DNA of 64,000 nt from Doryteuthis pealeii (taxonomy: Eukaryota > Mollusca > Cephalopoda > Myopsida > Loliginidae): positions 82,483,630-82,547,629 of the forward strand of contig CM042143.1 in the NCBI GenBank assembly GCA_023376005.1, given 5' to 3'. The first letter of the stretch is position 1, and each line of letters opens with the position of its first letter. The notes beneath the pieces were generated by a model. That model worked only from the letters and a program-made list of their open reading frames with translations, made no database searches and was not told where the DNA came from. The translations under genes were made by a program, and so were the position numbers. Below, piece after piece: positions 21,606 to 32,720 of this stretch.

Positions 21606-24288
21606 GTATGTGAACTACATTTTCGACCAGAGGACATAAGAATAGAAGCATCAGCATTTGATGAAAAAACAGGGGCAGCAATTGAAGTTAAACTTTTTTT
21701 TAAATCTCTTTGTGATGGCACAATTCCTAGAATTCTCCCAAACTGTCCCTCATATCTATCATCATCAATCACCTTTAGAGAGTCACCAGATTCTAGAAGA
21801 ATTCGACTGGACAATTCTGCACTTAAAAGTGCTTTAAATGAAAGTGTTAAGGATGCGTTAGCATATACAAAACAAATTTTATGATATTAATGATCTGGTA
21901 GGAAAATTAAATTTTCTTGATAGAGATTACTGGAATATTATTAGGCAGCAAGAAACAGTTATCATATGCAGTATCATAAAAAACCCATATCCAAAAATAA
22001 ATTTGTCTCTTTTAATCGAGTCTAATTTTGCAGTTCATGTATTTTGTAGGGATTTGAAAATGGATATGATAGGAGATTATAAAATTCCTAAGCGTATAAA
22101 TTATCAAAATGATCTAGAAATTCTAATAGAAAACATGAAGAAAATGGACACAGAACAACAGCAAGCTTATCCCCCTAGTATAATTTTTATATTAAAATTA
22201 ATCCTGTCATTTTTTATATTGATACAAGATGAATCAAGCAAATATTTTAATTCAATAAAATTTATATATGAGCAGCTAAAATTAATGACACAGAATAAGT
22301 TTGATTATTCAACAGAAATGATGATATTTTCTTCATTATTATATAACTGCTCTCCTAAAGGGTATAGATTATTAAGAGATAGCAAAAATATAATTTTACC
22401 TAGTTATTCGACAATTAAAAGAGTAACATTATCAACAAATATGAATCCTTTAATTGAGCAACATAACAATTTTCTCATGTATATTAAAAACAAATTCAAG
22501 TTACTTGTACAGAAAGACACCACAGTATCTTTACTTGTTGATGAAATTCACCTAAAACCTTATTTTGATTATAAGAGTGGTAATATTGTTGGCTTATCTG
22601 ACAATAGAAATGAAGCTGCAACAAGTGCATTTGCTTTTATGCTTAGCAGTGTATTCTCACCATATAAGGATGTTGTGCATGTTATGCCAACTAAATGTCT
22701 TAAAGCTGAAAATTTATTTAATATTGTTAAACGTATTATAATTGGTTTAGAGGAGATAGGCTTTCAAGTATTATCAATCATAACAGATAATAATGCAATA
22801 AATAAAAAGGCTATATCTTATTTTTGCAATCCACCAAAGCTTTCGATTGTATATCAACACCCATTTGTTAAGTCTCTGCCTCTTTTCTTTCTATTTGACT
22901 CAGTCCATATATTAAAATGCATTAGAAACAATTGGCTTGGTCAAGAAGATGCAACTAAATGCATGCTCTTTCCAAAATTTTGTCATAATGGAAATCATGA
23001 ATTAATAGTATCCAAAGTGCCCCATTTTGTACCTTACAGAAACTTCATGCCCTGGAATCTCAGTCAATTTTGAAATATTGTTATAAATTGACCTCAAAAG
23101 CTCTTTCTCCTACTAGTCTTGAAAGGCAAAATGTTAATTTAGTTCTGCAAATTTTCAATGAATACACTATTCAGGGATTATTGACATTAGGAAAACAGGA
23201 ATGTTTGCCTAATTTTGCAGAAGTTGCAGAATATATAAACATATTTTATATTTGGTAGACAATAATGAATGTAAAAACACCATATAAAGGTTGTCGGCTT
23301 AGACATAAATACTGTAATTCACTTAGAGTAAATGAAGAAAGTTTTAGATTTCTCTCTGTATTCTGTGACTGGTTAGAATCTTGGAATAGCATTTCTGGAA
23401 AAAAATGGCAAATTAACAAAAGAAACCTTCACTGCTTTGCATCATACAACCTATGCATTTCTAGAACTGACTAAGTATTGCATGGAAGAATTGAAAATGC
23501 TATACATATTACCTGGCAAATTTCAGACTGATCACCTTGAGGCAAGGTTTGGGCAATACCGGCGACTTAGTATAATAATAATATAAATAATATAAGATCA
23601 GTATAATATCTCAATACGCCAAGTCTTTGAGTGTGAACAAAAAATTAGAATGCTATCAGTTTTAAAATTGAGCTTATCATTTAATCAGCAATGCTTTAAA
23701 ATTGATTTAAATAATTTACAAGAACCAAATTGGGATGAAGTGACAGCAGCAAAAGTTAATATTTATAAATTTACAATTGATGTCAAAGAGGATGATGTTA
23801 ATAAATGTCGAGAAGTTCTTCCTGTAATATTATATTTAGCCGGTTATTGCTGTTATGCTGTTTTTAAGAAAACTAAATGCAATAATTGCAAAAACCTATT
23901 ATCTGGAAGAGATAAAGTGGAAGAAATACCTGAAATAAACAGCTATTTTCAAGGGATTAATAGAGGTTCTCTCTTATATCCTAATGATACAACTACTAAT
24001 TTTGTTCTATATAATTATGTAGTCATTGGTAAGCTGATAAAAAATCATTCTTTTCTTCATTCAGTAAATCAAAGGAAATTAGCCAGGCATATAACATTGA
24101 ATGTATTGGCAGACCATGAGCTACTTTTTAATGTTGACACTTGTGATGAAGGTCATAATATTGAAAAAATAGAAAAGATGTTTATCTTAAGCTCTACAAA
24201 TGCTCTTTTAAATAATTTTTGTTCTAGAGAAAATGATAACATCATTAATAAGTTAAGCAAAAAAAGACAACTTCAAACATTCAGCTGA
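21606..24288 (+). pseudogene. P-element-type transposase, exon 2, broken
   Basis: After the acceptor at 21605 the frame begins VCELHFRPEDI, the end of the THAP finger. A linker follows, then the RNase H-like P transposase core: LLVDEIHLKPYFDYKSG (first catalytic Asp), SIITDNNAINKKA, and FDSVHILKCIRNNW. The C-terminal block has LHALESQS, LERQNV, FQTDHLEARFGQYRR and a CNNC zinc-like pair near the end. Defects are frame shifts at about 21876, 23043 and 23400, an in-frame TAG where tryptophan is expected (23256), and an AT-rich insertion with stops at about 23572-23600. Together the pieces approach the length of a P-family transposase. Catalytic residues remain, but the copy cannot make the whole protein as written. 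Confidence 0.85.
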
Positions 24289-24369
24289 ATTTTATATCAA
24301 CCTATTTTTCAATAAGTATTATTTGATTTTTTTAATCTGTTTGTATCTAATTTATCTGGTTTGTATTTA

Positions 24370-25080
24370 ATTTTTTCACCATTTACTTGTAATTTGTTTG
24401 TCTGTTTATATCTAATTATTGATTGTTCATTTATTCATAATTCAGTATATATTGTAAATTTACAGAATAATCATTAAAATTGAAAAAAAAAAATCAAATC
24501 AAAACAATGCTGATTATAATTTATCTAAACTTGATTTCAAATTTATATTTAATATATTTATTTATATTTATTGTAATTTGTTTGTCTGTTTATATATAAT
24601 ATTGTAAAAATACAGAATAATCATTAAAATTGAAAAAAAAGCAAATCAAAACAATGCTGATTATAATTCATATTTAATATATTTATTTATATTTATTGTA
24701 ATTTGTTTGTCTGTTTATATCTAATTATTGATTGTTCATTTATTCATAATTCAGTTGTTCCTGTATTAAGTAATTATCACTTGATAATTACAATATTGTA
24801 AATTTACAAAATAATCATTAAAATTGAAAAAAAAAAAAGGCAAATCAAAACCATGTTGATTATAATTTACCTAAACTTTATCAAATTTATATTTAGTATA
24901 TTTATTTATATTTGTTTGATTGTTTATCTAATAATTGATTGTTCATTTATTCATAATTCAGTTTACAGTTTTTTTAAATTAAAATTTAAAAAAAAAAAAA
25001 CATGCAAATCAAAACAATGTTGCTTATCATTTATAAAAAAATGTTTTCAATTTTAAAAAAATATATATTATGAACGAATT
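24370..25080 (+). repeat. Degenerate tandem repeat, unit about 170-190 bp
   Basis: Three to four units each contain TTTGTTTGTCTGTTTATAT, ATTGATTGTTCATTTATTC, an A run and CAAATCAAAACAATG. It starts soon after the transposase stop and may be the 3' non-coding part of the transposon. Confidence 0.75.
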
Positions 25081-25156
25081 TCAGTTATTAAAGTTTAATG
25101 TAATGGTATTTGTTTATTTATGTACTTCAACGTTGCCTTTACAGGGTTTTTTAAAA

Positions 25157-25396
25157 TTAACTCTTAACATCCTGTTAAGAATTTTCCAAGTCCAGAGCCT
25201 CATTCTTATAAGGATTTATCAATAAATGGCTAAAAATGGCCTTTTCATTTAAAGTTACCTGTTATTTTCCTTAAATCAAAGACTTCTAAATGTTTAATAT
25301 TCCATTTAAACAAAGGCTAGCATTTGGGGCAGATTAGGAAAATGATTGTGACTTCTGGCCGGGTGGAATGAGGTGGTATAGGACGTTAAGAGTTAA
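25157..25396 (+). mobile_element. MITE bounded by TTAA (piggyBac-like), copy 1
   Basis: The ends TTAACTCTTAACATCCT and AGGACGTTAAGAGTTAA are inverted copies that begin and end in TTAA, the piggyBac target. Length 240 bp, no coding capacity. Other copies lie at 54927-55161 and, as its mirror, 59525-59753. Confidence 0.7.
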
Positions 25397-25399
25397 AAT

Positions 25400-26072
25400 A
25401 AAAAACATGCAAATCAAAACAATGTTTGTTATTATTTATAAAAATTGTTTTCAAATTTGAAATAAATAAAATTATGAATGAATTTCAGTTATTAAAGTTT
25501 AATGAAACGTAACACTTTTGTTTATTTACTGTCTTTACGAGACAACGGTATCTATTTCACTTGCTCTTGGGCCTACTTTTGTGACATCACACACCCAATG
25601 AACGGGCCTTCTATCTCGGTGGCCTCGGTTAAACCCCCCTATATTAAAAATTCAGTTTCTATAACTGGGTATTTTGGAGAAAGACCCCTTAACCATACAT
25701 GTTCTGAAGCTACATTACCCAGGGTAGGTACTTGGATAAGTATATTTTATTTTAATCAAGTGGTGTAACAAAAACCTGCTGAAAATCTAAACAGTAGGTA
25801 AATGTGAAGATATGATGCCTATTCACAAAATTGGAATATTAAGACACCGTAATGAGGGTTAAACCAATTTAGAAGCCTAAAACTTGAGTAGTAGAACCTC
25901 TATTATCATGGGGGGTAGGGAGGGATCTATCAAATGTTAAAAAAAAAAAAAAATTTAAATACCTTTTTCATAATATTTGGCTAATTTAGACATTTTATCT
26001 ATGACAACAAAAATCTGTTAACTTAAAAGCTGCTCTATCAGACAGCAATTGAGCTATGTAATAAACCGTGTT
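25400..26072. other. Unassigned DNA with a shared direct repeat
   Basis: Holds the block at 25815-25875 repeated from about 19625. The 88-codon frame at 25502-25768 has no recognised domain. On the minus strand 26020-26060 resembles a tRNA A box (TAGCTCAATTG), probably SINE debris. Confidence 0.4.
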
Positions 26073-26083
26073 ACGTAAGAAGT

Positions 26084-26629
26084 TTTGGTTTGTTTTGTTT
26101 TACGGCATATCAACCTCAGTGGGTCATTTAATGCCGATAAAGTTTTAAAATAAATCAATTCTTAATGGATAGATGGGACCCTAACAGGTACTACCACTCC
26201 GAGTCAGAGTGGACCAGGGAGCAATGGTGATGAAGGGGTGCTCCACATTCCCCAAACCTCCAAAACTGGAACCTCACCATCAGATAGAGTTTAACGTCAT
26301 TCCCAGGACATGTAAGACCCTCAGTCACCGCCTTCTAGCACCCATATGATAAAAAGGGGCTGGGGCTTGCCATAAGGGCAACAGGGTTGGGTTAATCATA
26401 TAGGTGCTAGGGCTTGACATGACCAGCCGATTGATCAGAGGGGGCCTCACCGACCGCCCGTCTAGCCCAAGATAGGGCAAAAGTGGAGTATTGCATGTCA
26501 TGAACTGCTCATCCACCTGGGCTTTATCCTTAAGTATCACGGGTCGCCACCCACAGCCAACAGGTGGCCCCATTGGGGGAGTCTTACCCCTCTGCAGAGG
26601 TGCATTCTAATGCCCCAGTCGACAGGGCG
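26084..26629 (-). mobile_element. Long SINE (about 546 bp) with intact 11-bp target duplication
   Basis: Flanked by ACGTAAGAAGT at 26073-26083 and 26630-26640, an exact 11-bp duplication of the kind made by LINE machinery. On the minus strand it ends with the block TGACCCACTGAGGTTGATAT followed by an A-rich tail, the same 3' domain carried by the 5S-derived SINE at 36941-37150. Related copies: 13695-13990, 15495-15640, 49075-49345, 51035-51470 and its mirror. No Pol III head was recognised. No ORF of note. Confidence 0.8.
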
Positions 26630-26638
26630 ACGTAAGAA

Positions 26639-27460
26639 GTGTATGGTAGCCAAGGAAAAGACAAACACAGATTTTTAAGTTTAATATATTGTATTGAAAG
26701 AAAGGAACATAAAGGGCGACGAAAAGCTGAAAGTGAATTTAAGAGAGAGAGAGAGAGAGTCTGGTATCGGTGATGCCTGCGATGTATGATGATGAAGTCC
26801 GTGAAGGGTCCCGTTCCGATTTAGTTGTAGTGGGCTTGGTGTACGGTGATCGAGCTAGTTGTAGTGGAGGTGGTGAAGTAAGCAGATGGTGCTCGGTGAA
26901 GGTAGTCTTAGTGGGTTGATGTGGACGGAATGACCAATGTTTCGTAGTCGTAGTGGGTTAATTGTCGGTGGTCAGTCAGGATGGCAGCAGAAGTGGGGAA
27001 GGGTGTGTGTTGCTCGTCAGTTGATGAACTGGTGGTAGGGTTTCATGACTTGATTTGAGAAGATGATATAGGATTTTGTATTCGTTCACCCCCTTAAGAA
27101 TGCCTGGTCCGTCATTCGAGGTTACGAGGTCAGCGGTCGTGGTGGACTTGAGGTTTAAGGTTTCGTGTATGCGTGACGCCGTCGGCAGCGCTGCTGGTGT
27201 TCCCTTGACTTGGGTTGGGACGAGACGACCTTCCTTGTATGATTGCCTGATGACTACTGCCTCGTGGTGTTAAGTCTGCCTTATTTAAAGCCAGGGGTAG
27301 GCTCCAAAACGGCCTTTCCATGATTTTTTGGAGGAACGATTTCATTGGTCGGAAATCCAAGTTCTGTTTCTAATATTATGTTTTGTTTCTAGGATGCGCT
27401 GAGCCTGCCTACGCAGAGACGAAAATTTGTCACTTGAATTAGTGCCTCGTCCCGTTTACA
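26639..27460 (-). repeat. Probable solo LTR, CpG-rich
   Basis: This block is far richer in G, C and CpG than its surroundings. Read on the minus strand it has CCAAT (about 27337), a TATA-like TTTAAATAAGG (about 27281-27291), a pyrimidine-rich body, and an ATTAAA-type poly(A) signal (about 26680). The end ...CCATACA gives the order of a retroviral-type LTR (U3, R, U5). TG at 26639 and CA at 27460 are candidate ends, but matching target duplications were not found, partly because the long SINE sits exactly at the left edge. The alternative is a host CpG promoter. Confidence 0.45.
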
Positions 27461-27817
27461 TCCAGTTGGGATTCTCTTCATTGTGGTGTGTGGGCGGATG
27501 AATTTGGTAACTTAGTGAATCGGGGAGATATCTATATTTCTGTATATAACAGCTAGTTTATCCATTAATTTAAGAACAATTTAATCTTTTTGTATGTATT
27601 TTTCAACACTGTTTTTCAATACTGTTAATTGCAAAACTTTTCATGAAAATCTCAAACTTACAAACAAAAATTCAAACAAATGAGAAAATAATTGATACAT
27701 TTTTTTTTTTTTTAAATTTCAGTTTATTTTTAAAACTTTTAAGGAAAAATAAAGGAAAAATCTTTTTCTTTATCAAAAAGAAAAATATAAAAAAAATTGT
27801 CCTTTTTTTTTCAAGTA
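27461..27817. other. 3' flank of the TRIM-like gene
   Basis: AT-rich. On the minus strand AATAAA lies at 27723-27728, about 90 bases past the stop codon, a likely poly(A) signal for the TRIM-like gene. Confidence 0.5.
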
Positions 27818-29722
27818 TCAGTGAAGAACATTGAAAATTTTAATTAAATATTTTTTATCGATTTTAAGAAGAACAAAAAGTTTTTCCTTTGAAATAAAAA
27901 TACTTGGAAATCCTTCAGAGTTTTTCTGAAATTTGTGTAAATTTATTTTAGGAAAAATTGAAAAGATTCCTTCTTTATTACAAAAATAAAAATTACCAAA
28001 TTCATTTATAGAAAAATCCCAAATTTCTTCTTTAGTTTCAATTGATTCAAGGATTTGTCCATTTTCATTAAAACAAAATATTTTATTAGTTTTTGGTATT
28101 GCACCCCAAAAATTTCCAGTTGAGGGATCAGCACGAATTATGGGACAATAACGGCCTCCTGGTTCTCCTGTGTCAATAGTTTTTATATATTCGCCATTTT
28201 CCGAGTAAAAATAAATTTGAAATTTCCGAACATCACAAACTAAAATTGTTTCTTCTATTTTACAAACAGAAAATGAAAAAGAATCCTGTTTATTTTTGTC
28301 AATTATTTTTTTTATTTTTAAGAATGGAGAAATTTTTTGCCTTTCCAAAAACAATAATTTTTCTCCCTTCATAAAAATTCTTCCGCCCATTTTTTTTCCC
28401 CACCGACAATTTACCCCCAAAATTTCTGAGGAACTGAAAAACATTTTGCATGGATAGAATTCCCTTCCTTCGTGTTGTAAAAGACATTCAGAAACCAATT
28501 CCCCTGATTCTGTTAATTCAAGAACTGAATTGTTCCGATAGTCAGCAAGAAAAATGTGATGATCTTGGCTGACAGTAAATGATTGAATTTCACGATTTGG
28601 GTGCGATCTCGGCAGATTCCATTCAGTTTCAAATTCAATTAAATCATCTAAATAATGCAAACACCCGAACCCAATCATTTCATTTTTAAGTCCTTCAAGA
28701 AATTGTAGATAATAATTAGAAAACCTCACCCCTAATTCACATTTTCTCTCTGGTTCAGATATATTTTGGTAGAGTTGGGGTGATGCTAATTTAGTCTCAA
28801 CCAACTGTAGACCACAAACAATGTCTTTTGGTTTTTGGTCTTTTTTCAGTAAATAGTACAAATTAATACGCATAATTTCTAATTTTTTCAGCATTCTTTC
28901 ATTCCCTTCCACCGACTGATGCCATGTTTCAACTTGTTCATTTTTCAAAAGTTTTAGTCGCTCACAAATTTTGCTCATTTTGTCTCTCAGTTCTTTTAAA
29001 ATCTTTGCATAATCCCACCATACATTTTCGCATTTTAAGTTGTACTGTTTTTCTAATCTCTCAATGTAAATCCGGGATTTTCTATTTCTTTCCAGCAGAT
29101 TATTTTCCAAATCTTCTATTTCTTTAAGGAGTGTGGGGCCTTGGGATTTTAGTTTCTTTAATGCCTCCTCCCTCACTGAAATTGGACGAGATGAACACTG
29201 AGGCGATTCTTTCAAGTGTGTCTGGTAACATGTGTTACAAAGACACATGTTACACTGTTCACAGTATGACTCTTCAACTCTATTGTGAATGTTACACATA
29301 TCAGTCCTTGTAACTTTTCTAACTCTGTCCTTTCCATTTTCATCCAATTCTATCGAATTATGATTTTGATGTAATTTCTTATGGACTCTGCTGCAAGTGG
29401 TGCAAAAGAATTTAACGCAATCGCTGCACCAATTTATGGCAATCAATTCATCCCCATCCTCCAAACACAAATCGCATTTCCATTCGTCTAATTCCATTTG
29501 TCGACATTTCAAAGAACTGACCAAAACAGGTGAGAGTGTCAATTCATCAATTTTTACTATTTCATGACACTGTGGACACTGACCATTTGGTTTTCCTTGA
29601 AAGTCTTTATCCAGGCATCGTCCACATAGAGAATGGAGACAAGGTAAGGTCTTTGCTTCCATGTCCAATTCTTTTTGACAGTCTGAACATTGGAAAATAA
29701 CTTCATCATTGTTTGTAGCCAT
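27818..29722 (-). CDS. TRIM-like RING/B-box E3 ubiquitin ligase
   Basis: An uninterrupted 634-residue protein. The RING finger is a full C3HC4 set: C12, C15, C28, H30, C33, C36, C49, C52. B-box 1 spans about C83-H121 (CDLC...CSDC...CTTC...H). B-box 2 spans C143-H169 (C143, H146, C154, C157, C162, C165, H169). A Lys/Glu/Leu-rich coiled coil runs from about 185 to 300. The C-terminal 260 residues have repeated short strand-like blocks (FLADYRNNSVLEL, ILVCDVRKFQIYF, FCFNENGQI) that look like an NHL-type propeller. The family transfers ubiquitin to target proteins, often in innate immunity or RNA control; the substrate cannot be told. The single coding exon is common in expanded invertebrate TRIM families. 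The start is the first ATG of the frame and lies 16 bases after a likely splice acceptor. Confidence 0.9.
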   Translation of the reverse strand: MATNNDEVIFQCSDCQKELDMEAKTLPCLHSLCGRCLDKDFQGKPNGQCPQCHEIVKIDELTLSPVLVSSLKCRQMELDEWKCDLCLEDGDELIAINWCSDCVKFFCTTCSRVHKKLHQNHNSIELDENGKDRVRKVTRTDMCNIHNRVEESYCEQCNMCLCNTCYQTHLKESPQCSSRPISVREEALKKLKSQGPTLLKEIEDLENNLLERNRKSRIYIERLEKQYNLKCENVWWDYAKILKELRDKMSKICERLKLLKNEQVETWHQSVEGNERMLKKLEIMRINLYYLLKKDQKPKDIVCGLQLVETKLASPQLYQNISEPERKCELGVRFSNYYLQFLEGLKNEMIGFGCLHYLDDLIEFETEWNLPRSHPNREIQSFTVSQDHHIFLADYRNNSVLELTESGELVSECLLQHEGREFYPCKMFFSSSEILGVNCRWGKKMGGRIFMKGEKLLFLERQKISPFLKIKKIIDKNKQDSFSFSVCKIEETILVCDVRKFQIYFYSENGEYIKTIDTGEPGGRYCPIIRADPSTGNFWGAIPKTNKIFCFNENGQILESIETKEEIWDFSINEFGNFYFCNKEGIFSIFPKINLHKFQKNSEGFPSIFISKEKLFVLLKIDKKYLIKIFNVLH

Positions 29723-29737
29723 AATTCAAAAGTTCGG

Positions 29738-29755
29738 CCTAAAAATAAAAAAAGG
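29738..29755 (-). promoter_or_regulatory. Likely splice acceptor in the 5' UTR of the TRIM-like gene
   Basis: On the minus strand a T-rich tract ends TTTTTAG just before GCCGAAC, and the ATG follows 16 bases later. This suggests a 5' UTR intron with a non-coding first exon further right. Confidence 0.5.
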
Positions 29756-29867
29756 AATTTTAATTTTTTTATTTTGGAAATTCATGGGGGAAAAAAACAA
29801 CAAAAAAAAACAAACAAAAGTTAAGAAACATAAAAATATAAAATGACCAACTCAATAAATTGGTGAT

Positions 29868-30337
29868 ACCTATAAATTACAATTAATAAAATACTTAGTC
29901 TTTTCTTTGCTTCAGTTACACTATAAGTTCAACTAAAAAAATATTCAGGAATTATTCTGAAACTAACACAAAAAAAAAAAAAAAAAAAAAATCTTTCAAA
30001 AATCGTTGAAAACCAATAATCGGTTATTGAATATGCACAAGAAAACAATTGTTATGTCTAATACAGCTACCCATACATTTAAAAGTATAATTATCAAAGT
30101 GAGATAATATGTAAATTTAAGGTCCGTTTGTAAAACAAACTCACCCTGTTGCAAGTAAAACGGGACTGTTTTAATTTTTTTTCAAGATAACAGAGAGTAA
30201 TTTTTTCCCAATCAGATAATTTGATCTATGTAACAACTCTTTTTGCGAGATTTAAAAAAAAAAAAGTTAAAAAATATTTACTTTCATTTATTCAATATGG
30301 CCTAAACTGATCACGTGACCCGATATTGGTTCTACTA
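29868..30337 (-). mobile_element. TAGGTA-type MITE, copy in the cluster
   Basis: An inverted copy of 31890-32660. It shares the GATCAGTTTAGGCC block (near 30300 on the minus strand) and the ends TAGGTATCACC and GGTTCTACTA. Confidence 0.6.
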
Positions 30338-31440
30338 GGTATAGGCAAAAAAAAAAATCGGATACTACGAGTTTTAAAAGCGAATTAAGAATAATTAAAT
30401 CTATTATTTAAGGTTAAACTTTGTCTAAATAGTAGTAGCATAATAACCATCATTAAAAAAAGAAAAATATAATTACATATGCAGTTTATTTTTAAAAGAT
30501 TTAAAACTATTTGTTTTGGTCAATTTCGACGCGACCGCCATTTCGGCTGTTTTTCAATGGTTTTAGGCGCTTGTTTACAATTTTAACGTAACATTTGGGA
30601 TGGAAAATTTTTTTTTTTTTTTTACCAAAAATCAGGTAATTATCCGATTTTAATGGAATTTTCAGTATTGATTTAACAATTAATGAATTGTATAATGCAT
30701 CAGTTATTTTATTTCAAAACTTTAATTTAGTATTTTTGCTATGAAAAATTAATATATAAAATTCATTTAAAATATGAAAATCCCGATGTTAAGTTTAAAA
30801 AGTTATATTTTTAGATTCTAAAAATAAATATCTACTTAATGCAAACCTTATTTTAGGCGCCAAAAGTAATAAGTTTTGAAGAAAAACTATTGAAAATGTA
30901 CCCCCTCCCCCTTTTAAGCAGAAAAAACATCGATGTATAATTTTTTTCATTTATAAAATAAGAGCCAATTAAATAATTATCGAAATGAGTAAAAAAGAAA
31001 TCTCCAAAAAATTAATTATTATTTTTTTACATTTTATTTTTCGATTTTCGGTACTTATTTTCTCATAGAAAAGCCACTGTAAAAATGTTTTTGTTTGTTT
31101 CTATTCATAACTTCGGTCTTTTATCTCTTTATTTATACTGTAATTAGTATCGAAAATGACCAACTTGCAAAACATTTTACGCCCCCAACATAAGGGGGGG
31201 TCAAAATTAAGTGATCTGAAAAAAATGAGAAAGTTTTGAAATAAAATAAATAATGCATTATAAAGATCATTCAATGATACATAAACACTGAAAATTTCAT
31301 TAAAATCCGATAATTTCCTGATTTTTGGTAAATTATTTTCTGTAGGGGGTCTAAAGTCATTTTGTCAAAAACGCATTTTAGGCTCCGTTTGCCAGTCCCT
31401 AGGTTATACCTATTGAATAGATTTTGGTGATACCTAGTGT
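30338..31440 (+). mobile_element. TAGGTA-type MITE, long copy
   Basis: The interior matches 12035-13281 (ATTATTTAAGG near the start; GAGAAAGTTTTGAAATAAAA near the end). Edges are degraded or nested, and no clean target duplication was seen. A short divergent end fragment follows at 31425-31440. Confidence 0.6.
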
Positions 31441-31889
31441 TTATTATACACGAAATACAGAGAAATCAAGCATAGGGATAATGACGTATCCAATACAGCA
31501 TATTGCCGATGATATTATCCAAAGTAAAAAAAAATAAAATCATACAGCTCTAAGACAGTAAGGCAGTTGTCAGAAATAAAAGGTCAAACACGTGGACGAC
31601 AGGTCATCCACGTGTTGGTTATGATGATGGATAATTATGAAAACTTATCTACCGAGTCAATACATTTCAATAAAACAATATTATTCATTGATGTTTTCCT
31701 TATTCATATACATTCAAAGTTTTATTTTTACTTAATTACAATCAAAAAAGTACAACCCGTTAAATTTTTAGAGGGAAAAAAAACAACGAAAGCAAACACA
31801 AAAACTGATCTTTCCAACGAATACTTTTCATATTTCTTAGAAAAATATTTATTTTTAATCAGTGTAACTAAAAAACTTAAAAGAAAAAC

Positions 31890-32149
31890 TAGGTACCACC
31901 AAAATAGGTCACGAGATCAGTTTAGGCCATAATGAAGGAAGAAACGTAAATATTTTTGAACTTTTTTTTTAAATCTCGCAAAAAAGAAATAACGAACATA
32001 AAGAAAAACAGTTAATTCAAAGACCAAATCATCCGATAGGGGAAAAATTATTCACAGTTATCTTGAAAAATAAGTAAATCAGTCCATTTTTATTATAATT
32101 ATATTTCTTTGGTATTTTTTAGCAGAATTCTATATTCATGGTTCTTTTA

Positions 32150-32184
<35 letters not shown>

Positions 32185-32660
32185 TGCATAGAAACTGATA
32201 ACAATCTGATATATTCATTCAGACTCTTATCTTTATAGATAAAAAAGTAAAAATCGTTTTTTGGGATCATTTTTTCATAAAGGGTGGGGGTAGAATTCGT
32301 GAAAAAAAATTCCCCAAGTATATTTTAGGAAAAACCTATTTAAAAATATTTTCATCAAAAGGTAAGAAATTATGGAAATTTTCGTGAAAATCGGACTATT
32401 AATTGATTTTTCATATAATTTTTTTAAAGCCGGTAGTAACTTGTTTTTGGCTACGTTCAATTTCAATGTATTTAACGGTGCAAAAATGTAAACATTGTTT
32501 TCGTTCATAATTTTCATTATTTCCGTAAGGAGTTTTTGTTATGTTTCTTCTTTTGAATGGACAAAAAATTTCCACTATAATATTAACCTTTAAGCAAGTT
32601 TCATTGTGTGAAATATATGGGGGGGGGGGTACATTTCACAAGAAAAATTGGCGGTACCTA
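31890..32660 (+). mobile_element. TAGGTACC MITE with exact 7-bp flanking repeat
   Basis: The ends TAGGTACCACCAAAAT and ...TTGGCGGTACCTA are flanked by GAAAAAC on both sides. It has no coding capacity; the 121-codon frame at 31567-31932 runs across its edge and is incidental. Confidence 0.7.
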
Positions 32661-32672
32661 GAAAAACTATAC

Positions 32673-32720
32673 ATAGAATAAACGAAGTTTTCATTTGAAT
32701 GAAAACTTCGTTTATTCTAT
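32673..32720. repeat. Short perfect hairpin
   Basis: AGAATAAACGAAGTTTTCAT and its exact complement are separated by three bases, just outside the right end of the MITE at 32660. Confidence 0.85.

Larger units (their letters stand above)
19889..24288 (+). mobile_element. P-element/THAP9-like transposon (decayed autonomous copy)
   Basis: A two-exon transposase gene, with a THAP zinc-finger exon, an intron of 1.56 kb and a long second exon, in P-superfamily order. The intron contains an inverted repeat (20505-20986) and an R2-like LINE tail (21005-21130), so it has taken later insertions. Terminal inverted repeats and an 8-bp duplication were not identified. The flanks share a direct repeat (19.6 and 25.8 kb). 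Confidence 0.75.

Noticed and set aside
24370..25080. Terminal inverted repeats of the P-type element
   Set aside because: The repeats are direct tandem units. No matching inverse copy was found upstream of 19.9 kb.
31567..31932. 121-codon ORF
   Set aside because: Runs over a MITE boundary. Composition is biased and no domain is seen.
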